Under the pieces are notes generated by a model that was given only the letters and a program-made list of their open reading frames with translations, had not been told where the DNA came from and ran no database searches. From Flavobacterium azooxidireducens (GTDB lineage: Bacteria > Bacteroidota > Bacteroidia > Flavobacteriales > Flavobacteriaceae), in NCBI RefSeq assembly GCF_023195775.1, contig NZ_CP096205.1, positions 1,426,001-1,490,000 on the forward strand: a DNA stretch of 64,000 bases. Reading direction: 5' to 3'. Positions 1 to 8,620 of this stretch are shown here, piece by piece. Numbering within the stretch: position 1 is the stretch's first letter; each line of letters starts with the position of its first letter. Both the position numbers and the translations under genes were made by a program.

Positions 1-162
1 AATCAATCGGAAATTAAAGAATTGTTGTTAGACGAATTAATCAAACGCTATCAATACAAAGAAGGACTTTATCAATATTATATTCAAAATAATTCTGAAG
101 TTAAAAAAGCGACTTCTATTTTGGCAAATGCTTCCGAATACAATAAAATTCTTATAAAATGA
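1..162 (+). CDS. C-terminal end of an S41-family (C-terminal processing) peptidase, partial
   Basis: The frame is open from the window edge and stops at TGA 160-162, giving 53 residues rich in K, E, Y and N. The pattern DELIKRY-YKEGLYQYY followed by ATSILANASEYNKIL resembles the C-terminal tail of Flavobacterium S41 peptidases, which are Tsp-like proteases acting in the periplasm. The catalytic domain lies outside the window, so this rests on remembered tail similarity only. The stop overlaps the next start codon (ATGA), which suggests translational coupling with the OmpA-like gene. Confidence 0.5.
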   Translation, partial: NQSEIKELLLDELIKRYQYKEGLYQYYIQNNSEVKKATSILANASEYNKILIK

Positions 163-983
163 TAAAAAAGTGGGTTTCGGGCATTTTATTACTGATGAGT
201 TTTGGACTTTTTGCTCAAGAAGAAATTGTTCAATCAATCTATTTTCAAACCAATAAATCGGATGTTGAAGCAAAATATGCAACCGAATTACTCAATTTTA
301 TTCAAAAAACAGACAGTACAAGAGTAGAAAGCATCGAAATTTTTGGCTACTGTGATGATGTTGGAAAAGATGATTATAACCGAAAATTATCTACCGAAAG
401 GGCCAATAAAGTAAAAGCGGAAATCACCAAAAGCGGCATCAAAAGCAAAATTATTGTGACAATTGAAGGAAAAGGTCGCATTTTGATTGACGATGATATT
501 GAAGAAAATCTTCCTGAAATCCGTTCCAAAAACCGTCGGGTGGACGTGGTATTAAATATGAAACCGCAACCCGAAGAAGATCTAAAAATTCCCGGTGTCT
601 ATGCAATGTTTGACAAAGAAAATATTGTGGGCGACCGCATCATGCTTTCTGACATGATTTTTGAAAGAGGAAGCAGCAAACTCACCCTAAAAAGTAAAAA
701 TCAATTAGACAAAATGGCTCGCATGTTGTTGAAAAACAAAAACATCAACATCGAAATTCAAGGTCATGTGTGTTGCACGCCGCCCAACCACAAAGAAGCC
801 ATAGACAAAGGAACCAAAAAAAGAAAACTGTCGCACAACCGTGCGGAAGCGGTTTACAAATACCTCATCTTAAAGAAAGTACCCAAAGCCAGAATGACTT
901 TTAAAGGCTACGGAAACACAAAACCGTTGGGCAAAAGTCCGGAATTGGATAGACGGGTGGAGTTGGTGATTACGAAGGTGTAG
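159..983 (+). CDS. OmpA-family protein with two OmpA-like peptidoglycan-binding domains
   Basis: This 274-aa protein begins with a Sec signal peptide (MIKKWVSGILLLMSFGLFAQ). Two OmpA C-terminal-like domains follow. The first spans about residues 25-135 (IYFQTNKSDV, IEIFGYCDDVGKDDYN, LSTERANKV, NRRVDVVL). The second spans about 165-274 (MIFERGSSKLT, IEIQGHVCC, LSHNRAEAVYKYL, GYGNTKPLG, DRRVELVI). Both show the beta-alpha-beta pattern and the closing RRV motif of peptidoglycan-binding OmpA domains. There is no N-terminal beta barrel, so it is probably a periplasmic protein tethered to the cell wall. The second domain has an odd CC pair in the DAP-binding region (GHVCCTPPN). The start overlaps the stop of the upstream peptidase gene. 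Confidence 0.85.
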   Translation: MIKKWVSGILLLMSFGLFAQEEIVQSIYFQTNKSDVEAKYATELLNFIQKTDSTRVESIEIFGYCDDVGKDDYNRKLSTERANKVKAEITKSGIKSKIIVTIEGKGRILIDDDIEENLPEIRSKNRRVDVVLNMKPQPEEDLKIPGVYAMFDKENIVGDRIMLSDMIFERGSSKLTLKSKNQLDKMARMLLKNKNINIEIQGHVCCTPPNHKEAIDKGTKKRKLSHNRAEAVYKYLILKKVPKARMTFKGYGNTKPLGKSPELDRRVELVITKV

Positions 984-1008
984 GGTTGTTTTTAAAATCT
1001 AAAAGATA

Positions 1009-1308
1009 TCACAGCTTTTCTATTTTATCAGGGTTTTGATGCGTATTAAAAACTGCATTCAGAAAAACTGTTTTTGTGGGCTCATCTACAATAAAAAAAG
1101 CGATGAAAGGAAACTTTTTAAATGGTAAGTACCTGTAATTACTGTCGTGAAATTGATAGAAAGGATTTTTCTGAAGGGCTTTATATACTTTTTGATAATC
1201 ATCAAGAAATGCAAGAGCTACTTTTTTGCTGGCTTGTTCGATATAATATTCTAAGGCACTATCAATATTTTTCAACGCAATGGGAGAAACAATGATCTTA
1301 TAAGCCAT
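1009..1308 (-). CDS. Type II toxin of the RelE/ParE superfamily
   Basis: The 99-aa protein has the compact RelE/ParE layout: an N-terminal strand (YKIIVSPIALKNID), two helices with SALEYYIEQASKKVALAFLDDYQKVYKALQ, then strands YRYLPFKKFPFIAFFIVDE and TVFLNAVFNTHQNPDKI. The run of R/K and aromatic residues (YRYLPFKKFPF) sits where ribosome-dependent RNases or gyrase poisons of this superfamily keep functional residues. The gene starts 11 nt inside the upstream antitoxin-like gene, the usual coupled toxin-antitoxin arrangement. RelE-like RNase and ParE-like gyrase activity cannot be told apart from sequence by eye. Confidence 0.8.
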   Translation of the reverse strand: MAYKIIVSPIALKNIDSALEYYIEQASKKVALAFLDDYQKVYKALQKNPFYQFHDSNYRYLPFKKFPFIAFFIVDEPTKTVFLNAVFNTHQNPDKIEKL

Positions 1309-1525
1309 ACTTGTTTTTTAAATCACCATAAACTGTTTCTGCATCGGTGTAGTGTTTTTTATCTAAACCAACTTGGTCATCCAATTGCTTTTGTTGCTCA
1401 CCAGTTAGGGAAAATGGTTTGTCTTTAGAAATCTCAAACTTAATTTTCAAGGCTTTCATAAATGCTTTTACAGCTTCTATTTGTGCGTCATCTTGTGGAT
1501 GAATGGTTATATTAAGTGGTGTCAT
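1298..1525 (-). CDS. Antitoxin partner (DUF2683-like) of the RelE/ParE toxin
   Basis: This 75-aa protein starts with NITIHPQDDAQIEAVKAFMKAL, a strand-helix typical of short Bacteroidota antitoxins of the DUF2683 type. A flexible charged tail (KHYTDAETVYGDLKNKYGL) follows, suited to wrapping around a RelE-fold toxin. It is first in the operon and overlaps the toxin by 11 nt. A TATATTTG-type -7 box and a small inverted repeat lie just upstream, consistent with autorepression. The family assignment is from memory of the pattern; the toxin-antitoxin role is inferred mostly from the gene pair. Confidence 0.7.
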   Translation of the reverse strand: MTPLNITIHPQDDAQIEAVKAFMKALKIKFEISKDKPFSLTGEQQKQLDDQVGLDKKHYTDAETVYGDLKNKYGL

Positions 1526-1547
1526 TTCTAATTTAATTTAGTTATTA

Positions 1548-1588
1548 CAAATATAAGAAAAAAATCAGTGTTGTTGTATTTGAACAAC
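1548..1588 (-). promoter_or_regulatory. Promoter -7 box and inverted repeat of the toxin-antitoxin operon
   Basis: On the minus strand TATATTTG (1555-1548) matches the Bacteroidota -7 consensus TAnnTTTG, 22 nt before the antitoxin ATG. Just upstream is an inverted repeat, GTTGTT (1570-1575) and AACAAC (1583-1588), a candidate operator for autoregulation. No good -33 TTTG was found at the expected spacing. Confidence 0.4.
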
Positions 1589-2040
1589 ATACCTACTTTT
1601 TTTTTTTAAACAAACTGATAGTTTGAACTATCCCCTCTTCATTTCAAGATGTGGAATATCATCTTCCAAACAAAAAGTACTTTTTATTACAAAAATTATT
1701 CTACTTTTTTAATATCAAAAGCCCCCTGTTTTTAGTGAGACAAAAAAAATCACTAGAAGTGGGTATCGTTTAGTGTTTATTTTTATTCTAAAATTGTAAT
1801 GTGTTGAGAGTTAGTAAGAAATTTTGCAAAAAGAAAATATTCTCATAATACGCAGTATGCTCCCTTTTGTAAATTTACTTTCTTAAACTTTAACAATTTT
1901 TACAGATTTTCTGTAAAATGTATCTAAACACGTTCTATAATTTGCCGTAAATTCCAAATAGAAAATAAAAATTACGGAAAGTCCGTAAAGTAATATTTTT
2001 TGAAGAGTTTTAATTTGCCATTTATTCACCATTAAATTCA
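1589..2040. other. Intergenic region with several small palindromes
   Basis: No gene is apparent. Visible structures are GATAGTTTGAACTATC (1617-1632), a hairpin with 9-bp arms TTTTACAGA/TCTGTAAAA (1898-1918), and TTACGGA-AAG-TCCGTAA (1972-1988). The last is about 60 nt before the next gene and could be a regulator site or 5'-leader hairpin. The 12-mer TTTGCCGTAAAT at 1941 recurs at 49454, upstream of sprC. Confidence 0.5.
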
Positions 2041-2304
2041 TTGTATGAAAAAATCACACTACACTTTTGCCTTATCCCACTACTATTTTTTCTGTTTGGA
2101 ATTAATTGCCTTGCTCAGGATATACTTTGGGAAAAATCCATTGGCGGCAAACACGCCGATTATTTATTTGATGCTGTTCCTACGGCTGATTATGGATTTA
2201 TTTTAGCAGGCAGTTCCTTGTCGGGGAAAACCGGAAAAAAAACCGATGCCAATCAAGGTGACTTGGATTATTGGCTCTGGAAAATGGACGAACATGCGAT
2301 TTAG
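2041..2304 (+). CDS. N-terminal fragment of a T9SS-exported seven-repeat beta-propeller protein (frameshifted)
   Basis: The frame carries a signal peptide (hydrophobic stretch ending GINCLAQ) and one repeat of the SIGG...DYGFILAGSS type. It then stops shortly after WLWKMDEHA. The following frame (from about 2297) continues DLEWQKSFGG, the next unit of the same repeat. One extra G in CATGCG (to read H-G-D-L-E-W) would join them. The start is also broken: ATG at 2045 followed by six A reads out of frame, whereas seven A would give MKKITLHFCLIPLLFF, a normal signal peptide. Without that base only a TTG at 2041 is available. So two one-base losses separate this from an intact gene. Confidence 0.6.
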   Translation: MYEKITLHFCLIPLLFFLFGINCLAQDILWEKSIGGKHADYLFDAVPTADYGFILAGSSLSGKTGKKTDANQGDLDYWLWKMDEHAI

Positions 2305-3665
2305 AATGGCAAAAAAGTTTTGGAGGAACAGGTTCAGACTTACTTCAAAGCATTGCTTTAACAAATGATGGTGGATTTATTCTTGCTGGGATTTCCAATT
2401 CTCCAAAGGGAGGAGACAAAAAAGATGTGTCTTTTGGAGCAGATGATCTTTGGATAATAAAGTTAGACGCCAAAGGAAACGAACTATGGCAAAGAACAAT
2501 TGGAGGAAAAGGACAGGAACAACTGCATAGTATTAAAAAAACTATAGATGGTGGTTATATTCTAGGGGCTACATCAAGCTCAAATAGTCTAGAAGATGAA
2601 TCACAAGTCCAAAAACAATTTACAAAAAATCAAAATAGTTTTGGAAATTTAGACTATTGGATCGTTAAACTCGATTCAAAAGGAGAAATCGAATGGCAAA
2701 GTAGTTTTGGAGGAAGATTCGCAGATGTTGTTCGAAACATTGAACAGACTAAAGACGGTGGATATATTGTGGGAGGTTATTCTAATTCGCCTGAATCAGG
2801 CAATAAAACAGAAAAAAATTACGGGTTAGGTGATTATTGGGTTATTAAACTCGATAACAAAGGTCAACAAGAATGGCAGAAAGTGTATGGAGGAGAAGAG
2901 GATGATCAACTACATGCTATACATCAAACTTATGACGGCAACTTTATTTTGGGAGGAAGTTCCAATTCAGGAACCAGCGGAAATAAAAACACTGCCAATA
3001 GTAAAGGAATGGACATCTGGCTGATAAAAATAGATGAAACAGGTGAAATACTCTGGCAGAAAGCCTATAACATCGGAAAATCTGACTACCTGACTTCTCT
3101 AATAGAAAATGATGATCATTCGATGCTTTTAGGATGTCATGCTCGTAGTGAAGTTTATGGCACAAAGAAAAAAGATAAAGAAGACATCAATGATTATATA
3201 GCCATTAAGATTGATGAGCATGGTGAAGAAATTTGGCGTAAATCAATTGGAAGCGGAGGAAAAGATGTTTTGAAAAAAGCGATAGAGATTAGAGATGGAG
3301 GTTATTTAATGGCAGGTACTAGTACAGGGAAAGCATCAGGGGATAAGAAATCTTCTATTGGAAAAAATGACTTTTGGATTGTGAAACTCAAAGACAAAGA
3401 TAAACGTAAAGAAGACAAGGTTGCTATTGAAGCCTTTCCTAATCCAACGGCTCAGTACACCAATGTTATTATTGGCTATGAATATGAAAAAGGAACTTGT
3501 TCGGTCTTTGATTTAGGGGGCAGACAACTGCAAAGTTTTGACATAACTAAAGAACGCACCATTCCCGTGGATTTGGGTGGATTACCAGAGGGGATTTATG
3601 TGATTGAGGTTAGAACAAATGTGCAGAAAGATGGGGTGAAGGTGATTAAAGGAATAAAAAATTAA
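2271..3665 (+). CDS. Main part of the frameshifted T9SS cargo beta-propeller protein, with type A sorting domain
   Basis: The real continuation starts near 2297; residues before DLEWQKSFGG are frame noise. Six repeats of about 60-70 aa follow the pattern WQ(K/R)-x-(F/I)GG, then DGGYI(V/L)GG-SNS-SG, then DYWI(V/I)KLD-KG. With the repeat in the upstream fragment there are seven, suggesting a seven-bladed beta-propeller. The last ~80 residues (AFPNPTAQYTNVIIGYEYEKG to GGLPEGIYVIEV) are a T9SS type A sorting domain, so the protein should be exported and anchored at the surface. It lies 13 nt upstream of the Rhs-associated genes, possibly in the same transcript. Loss of blade 1 and of the signal peptide would inactivate it unless the frame is restored. 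Confidence 0.75.
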   Translation: MALENGRTCDLEWQKSFGGTGSDLLQSIALTNDGGFILAGISNSPKGGDKKDVSFGADDLWIIKLDAKGNELWQRTIGGKGQEQLHSIKKTIDGGYILGATSSSNSLEDESQVQKQFTKNQNSFGNLDYWIVKLDSKGEIEWQSSFGGRFADVVRNIEQTKDGGYIVGGYSNSPESGNKTEKNYGLGDYWVIKLDNKGQQEWQKVYGGEEDDQLHAIHQTYDGNFILGGSSNSGTSGNKNTANSKGMDIWLIKIDETGEILWQKAYNIGKSDYLTSLIENDDHSMLLGCHARSEVYGTKKKDKEDINDYIAIKIDEHGEEIWRKSIGSGGKDVLKKAIEIRDGGYLMAGTSTGKASGDKKSSIGKNDFWIVKLKDKDKRKEDKVAIEAFPNPTAQYTNVIIGYEYEKGTCSVFDLGGRQLQSFDITKERTIPVDLGGLPEGIYVIEVRTNVQKDGVKVIKGIKN

Positions 3666-3678
3666 TACTACGAAAAAA

Positions 3679-6600
3679 ATGAGAAAAATATATATTATCT
3701 GCTACACATTACTACTCAGTAATATTGCTATCGGTCAAGAAGGTATGCCTACTATAGTTCCTCCTTCACCTGAAGCAGCATCCGTTTTTAAATTTACTGA
3801 AGTTCCGGTTTCTTTATATAGTGGTCTAGCCAATATGAATATTCCTTTGTTTGAGATTGAATCAGACGGAGTAAAAATACCTATAAATATTAGTTATCAT
3901 TCAAGAGGAATTAAAGTAGCTGAAGTAGCTTCCAGAGTTGGACTTGGATGGAGCCTTAATTATGGTGGGATGGTCTCAAAGCAAATGAGAGGTTATTATG
4001 ATGGCTATAGTTATTGTCAAATGAATAATTATAATGACTTGTTTTCTAACGTTAATATGAGGTGGAATATATTTGATTTTCAAGGTCACAGTCCTGAAAA
4101 TGACAGAAAATGCGATTTAATACCAGATCAGTATTTTTTTGATTTCTTGGGAGTTAACGGTAAATTTATTTTTGATTATAATGATGGTGAAATCTTAATG
4201 CAAAAATTTAGTAATATAAAAATTATTAGGACAGACTTTGGATCAAACGATGGATTTAAAATAATTGATGGTAGTGGTAATACATTCTACTTTGGTGAAA
4301 ATAATATGACAGACACAGATTATTCAACAATAAATTTTGTAGCTAAAGAATCTGGCGATTATACTCCTAATTCTGAATCATCCGATCCATTAGTAATAAA
4401 TACATGGCATTTGACTAAAATAAAAACCCAACTAGGTAAAGAAATATCATTTATTTATGAAAACGAACAAAGTTTCTTTCATAGAAGATCATATGACAAA
4501 TTTGATCATGAAAATGAACCAAGTGAGTATAAATCATATTTTTCAAATGTAATAAGTAATCAAAAGAGAATTAAAGAAATTCATTTTGAAAAAGGAAAGT
4601 TAGAATTCAATTATTTTGAAACTGATCGGGAAGACATATTTGGAAGTAATGCTCTAAAAGAGATAACAATGTATGATATGTATAATAAAGTAGTTAAGAA
4701 AGTCAAATTAACATATGATTATACTTTGGCTCAAGACGATGGAAATACTAATTTTTATCTTAATGGGATGGATGAACGAGCTAAAAAAAGACTTTTCTTA
4801 AAATCGTTAGAAATACAAAATGATGAAAATAGTATGGTTTTGCCTTATCAATTTGAATATGACGAACAATTATTACCTAGCAGACATTCTAATTCAATTG
4901 ATTATTGGGGATATTTTAATGGTAGAACCAATGGTCAATTTTTAAAAGATTATTTAGGTCATTCAAATTCAAGTAGAGCAGTTGACACGTTAAAATCAGA
5001 AGCAGGTTTGCTAAAGAAAATTATCAAGCCCGAGGGAGGTAGCATTCATTTTCATTACGAACATAATAAAGTTTTAAATACTTTTCCTAATACTATTGTT
5101 TATGACGGTACTAACCCAATAGCAGAAAAACACATGTTGTTAACACCGTTAAGTCACGCCGATTATGACAGTATCAGAGGTCAATTAGTTTATTCGCCAT
5201 CTGAAAATATTTATAGAAAAGCATTTTCGATATCTGAAGGACTAGTGGGCCAGCTTAAATACAGGACATATATGACTGGGGATGAAAATTGTAATAGTGT
5301 AAACTACAATAATTGTGATTTTATTGTAACAATTCGCAGACTAAGTGATGATTCTTTTGTAGTGCCCCTACCTGTTACCCCTAATAGTCAATACGTAAAC
5401 ACACTCGTTCCTCCCGGAGATTATGTATTATCAGTCAAACCAAAAAATATAAATCATGATCCTACCAGTACAACATCAGAACATTTTAACGTTGATTTAG
5501 ATTGGATTGAAGAAGTTGAACGTAATTTAATTTATACATCAGGAAAAAGAATTAAGAAAATTGAGTATCGTGATGATTTAAATAATGTAGAGTTTTTTAA
5601 AACATACAAATACTTAAATCCTGAAACAGGGATAACCAGTGGTTATCTGCTAGGACTTGCTAGTTTTTATTCTCGGAATTCTAGTTCATGGAGTGAAGGA
5701 TTACATGTCGTTAATCCAATGGGTAATGTTCCTGGTGAACCATTTTCAACTTATCAAGGCAATACACTAGGCTATGAATGGGTTACCGAGTATTTTGGAG
5801 AGGGAGAAAATACTATTGGCAAAACAGTTCATCAATATACTATACCTTTAGATACAGGATTGTATTATTACTTTCCTTATCATCCACCCACAGATAATGA
5901 ATGGTTAAGAGGCAAAGAACTGAGTATTAAAACTTTTAAGAAAAACTTAAATGGTTCATATAACCTAGTAAGGAAAATTGAAAATGAATATTTATATGGG
6001 GATGAAATAGACTCTATGGAAAGTTCTAACCCATCCGTATTTATGCCAATTCCGGTAACTAAGCACATAAGTGAGGATTTGGATATTTCATTAGCACAAT
6101 ATCTGAAAAATTCGAAAAATTTTAGATTACCAATTTTTACAACAACTGGTCACGATACTATTCTAGGTCATCCGCAACGAGTTGGTTACAAAACGTATCA
6201 TTTCACTGGTGGTACCGTAGATCTTTGGAAAACCAAAACCACCGAATATTATGATAATGGAGAAGAATTGGTTACAAGAACTGATTATAATTACAGATAC
6301 GACAATCATTACAGTCCATCAATCATTACGCAATCTACCAGCGATGGTATTTTAAATAGTACAAAATACTTTTACGCTAAGGATCCTGAAATGAATTCAA
6401 AACCGTTTCGATTAGAGCTTGAAAATAAAAACATACTAGACGTTCCTCTAGTAACTCAAAGTTTTAAAGGAGGTGACAAGTTATCTGAACAAGAAACTGA
6501 ATTTAATAACTGGACAATAAACACAACAAGCTTCGTAGCTCCTAAATTTATTCATTCAGCCAAAGGTGAACAGAATACAGAAGTTAAAGTTATATTTAAC

Positions 6601-7017
6601 GAAATGGATGAAAAAGGCAATACGTTAGAAGTACAACAAGAAAATGGAATAAAAATTTGCTATATCTATGCGTATAATCAAGCATTACCCGTAGCTAAAA
6701 TCGAAAACATTAGTTATAATCAGATTCCTCCAAATGCTATAGAAGCTATCCATAATTCTACCGACGTTCCTTCGGTTTATGATGAAAGCCTTGTTTTGAC
6801 TGCATTAAATAATTTAAGAGTTTCTCTTGCTGCTTTTGCAGATTGTATGATTACAACCCTCACTTACAAACCGTTAGTCGGTGTCAGTACAATAACTGAT
6901 CCCAAAGAACAAACAACCACCTATGAATATGATAGCTTTGGTCGTTTGAAATTTGTCATAGACCATCAGGGAAACATTCTTTCTGAAAATGAATACCATT
7001 ACAGAACCCAAAACTAA
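3679..7017 (+). CDS. Large secreted Rhs-associated protein with C-terminal YD-type repeat
   Basis: This 1112-aa protein has a signal peptide (MRKIYIICYTLLLSNIAIGQ). Its N-terminal region (PPSPEAASVFKFTEVPV, LYSGLANMNIPLFEI, INISYHSRGIKV, GLGWSLNYGG) is the standard opening of Bacteroidota proteins encoded just before Rhs/DUF6443 genes and resembles the start of SpvB/TcB-like shells. Many YxYD and KxxY strands follow. The extreme C-terminus (ITDPKEQTTTYEYDSFGRL, VIDHQGNILSENEYHY) is a classical YD repeat. No T9SS sorting domain is seen. It sits 11 nt upstream of the main rhs gene, so the two are probably co-transcribed. It could form part of the Rhs shell or help deliver it; that role is inferred. 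Confidence 0.7.
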   Translation: MRKIYIICYTLLLSNIAIGQEGMPTIVPPSPEAASVFKFTEVPVSLYSGLANMNIPLFEIESDGVKIPINISYHSRGIKVAEVASRVGLGWSLNYGGMVSKQMRGYYDGYSYCQMNNYNDLFSNVNMRWNIFDFQGHSPENDRKCDLIPDQYFFDFLGVNGKFIFDYNDGEILMQKFSNIKIIRTDFGSNDGFKIIDGSGNTFYFGENNMTDTDYSTINFVAKESGDYTPNSESSDPLVINTWHLTKIKTQLGKEISFIYENEQSFFHRRSYDKFDHENEPSEYKSYFSNVISNQKRIKEIHFEKGKLEFNYFETDREDIFGSNALKEITMYDMYNKVVKKVKLTYDYTLAQDDGNTNFYLNGMDERAKKRLFLKSLEIQNDENSMVLPYQFEYDEQLLPSRHSNSIDYWGYFNGRTNGQFLKDYLGHSNSSRAVDTLKSEAGLLKKIIKPEGGSIHFHYEHNKVLNTFPNTIVYDGTNPIAEKHMLLTPLSHADYDSIRGQLVYSPSENIYRKAFSISEGLVGQLKYRTYMTGDENCNSVNYNNCDFIVTIRRLSDDSFVVPLPVTPNSQYVNTLVPPGDYVLSVKPKNINHDPTSTTSEHFNVDLDWIEEVERNLIYTSGKRIKKIEYRDDLNNVEFFKTYKYLNPETGITSGYLLGLASFYSRNSSSWSEGLHVVNPMGNVPGEPFSTYQGNTLGYEWVTEYFGEGENTIGKTVHQYTIPLDTGLYYYFPYHPPTDNEWLRGKELSIKTFKKNLNGSYNLVRKIENEYLYGDEIDSMESSNPSVFMPIPVTKHISEDLDISLAQYLKNSKNFRLPIFTTTGHDTILGHPQRVGYKTYHFTGGTVDLWKTKTTEYYDNGEELVTRTDYNYRYDNHYSPSIITQSTSDGILNSTKYFYAKDPEMNSKPFRLELENKNILDVPLVTQSFKGGDKLSEQETEFNNWTINTTSFVAPKFIHSAKGEQNTEVKVIFNEMDEKGNTLEVQQENGIKICYIYAYNQALPVAKIENISYNQIPPNAIEAIHNSTDVPSVYDESLVLTALNNLRVSLAAFADCMITTLTYKPLVGVSTITDPKEQTTTYEYDSFGRLKFVIDHQGNILSENEYHYRTQN

Positions 7018-7028
7018 ACAGACAAGCC

Positions 7029-8531
7029 ATGAAAAAACTATATATATTATTTTTAGTCCTTCCTGTTTTGTTATTTGCACAGGAACAAAATTACATCAAA
7101 AACACAACGTATAAAAAACCTTCCACAGAGGAACAAATTGATGTTGATAATCCAGCTGATGTAGCCGTTACAATTCAATACTTCGACGGACTCGGCAGAC
7201 CCATTCAACAAGTTGCTCATAAACAATCCAACACCGGAAAAGACATCATTGTGCATATTGGTTACGATGAATTTGGGAGACAAACCAAAGAATACCTGCC
7301 TTATGTGCGTTCGAGTGCTTTGGTAAATTTTGACCCTAATGGAGAGGCAAATACAATGAGTTTTTATGCCACCCCTAACGTTTCACTATCAGGCAACCCT
7401 TTTCTTGAAACAACAGGCAATCCGTATAGCGAAAAAGTACTGGAAGCCTCCCCACTTTCCAGAGTATTTGAACAAGCAGCACCGGGCGACCCATGGGAAA
7501 AAACCAATGGCAAAACCATTAAATTCGATTATCAAACCAATAAACATGAAGAAGTAATTTATTTTAAAGCAGTAACCGAATGGTCTGCAACCGAAGGTCT
7601 ATATACTATCGCACTTGTTAAAGATGGACATTATACAGAAAATCAATTGTATAAAACCATTACCAAAGATGAGAATTGGAAACAAGCTTCCGGTTTAAAC
7701 AACACCACCGAAGAATTTAAAAACAAACAAGGTCAAGTAGTTTTAAAGCGAACTTATAACAATGACGATCCACACGACACCTATTATGTATATGATATTT
7801 ACGGCAATTTAACCTATGTAATTCCGCCATTAGTTGATACAACATCAACCATTGATGAAACGATTCTTAACGGTTTGTGTTACCAATACAAATATGATTC
7901 CCGAAATCGGTTAGTAGCAAAAAAAATACCGGGCAAGTTATGGGAATTTATCCTTTACGACAAACTCGATCGTGTGGTAGGTGTTGGACCCACTGCACCA
8001 CCATTTAGTGACCGAACTGATAATGGTTGGTCAATCACTAAATACGACAAATTTAACCGACCCATTTTAGCCGGATGGATAAGTTCGGACTCAATAACAA
8101 ATACAAAACGTAAAAATTTACAATTAGGAATTAATGGACAAACAGTGTTTAGCGAAAGTAAAACTGAAAACACCCCGGATGTAACGATAATGGGTGTCAC
8201 CTACCGATACAGCAATACTGCATGGCCAACCTCGGGCTATCATGTGTTGAATGTAACTTATTATGATGATTACAACTACCCAAACCCACCAACCATTCCT
8301 GCGGAAGTTGAAGAACAAGAAGTATATTACAACAATTCCCGAAAACCGATCGGACTGGTTACTGGATCATGGACACGTTTACTTAGAACTGCCGGCTCCT
8401 ATCGAAACGAAACCAGTTATACACTCTATGACAAAAATCAAGACCAATTAGGGTTTTTAACCGAAACGGAGAACGTGGAGATGGTGGCTGTACACAAATT
8501 GATACTAAATATGACTTTGCCGGAAAAGTAG
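7029..8531 (+). CDS. Main rhs polymorphic toxin gene, N-terminal part (DUF6443-like), frameshifted near 8440
   Basis: The first 500 codons encode a signal peptide (MKKLYILFLVLPVLLFAQ), then a DUF6443-like region (VTIQYFDGLGRPIQQV, YDEFGRQTKEYLPY, NPFLETTGNPYSEKV, SPLSRVFEQAAPG) typical of exported Bacteroidota Rhs proteins. YD repeats follow (YDIYGNLTYVIPP, YDSRNRLVAKKIPG, YDKLDRVVG). After YDKNQ near 8440 the frame loses sense and ends at 8531. The -1 frame reads RPIRVFNRNGERG at once, so CAAGACC has lost one A from an expected CAAAGACC. The intact gene would be about 1180 codons, ending at 10570. The protein lacks an obvious T9SS domain. Confidence 0.8.
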   Translation: MKKLYILFLVLPVLLFAQEQNYIKNTTYKKPSTEEQIDVDNPADVAVTIQYFDGLGRPIQQVAHKQSNTGKDIIVHIGYDEFGRQTKEYLPYVRSSALVNFDPNGEANTMSFYATPNVSLSGNPFLETTGNPYSEKVLEASPLSRVFEQAAPGDPWEKTNGKTIKFDYQTNKHEEVIYFKAVTEWSATEGLYTIALVKDGHYTENQLYKTITKDENWKQASGLNNTTEEFKNKQGQVVLKRTYNNDDPHDTYYVYDIYGNLTYVIPPLVDTTSTIDETILNGLCYQYKYDSRNRLVAKKIPGKLWEFILYDKLDRVVGVGPTAPPFSDRTDNGWSITKYDKFNRPILAGWISSDSITNTKRKNLQLGINGQTVFSESKTENTPDVTIMGVTYRYSNTAWPTSGYHVLNVTYYDDYNYPNPPTIPAEVEEQEVYYNNSRKPIGLVTGSWTRLLRTAGSYRNETSYTLYDKNQDQLGFLTETENVEMVAVHKLILNMTLPEK

Positions 8532-8620
8532 AACGAACTGTTACTCTTCACAAACGTATCAGTAGTGAGTCGCCCGGTGTAACAACAAGGGATTTTTACA
8601 CCTATTCCGATCAAGACAAA

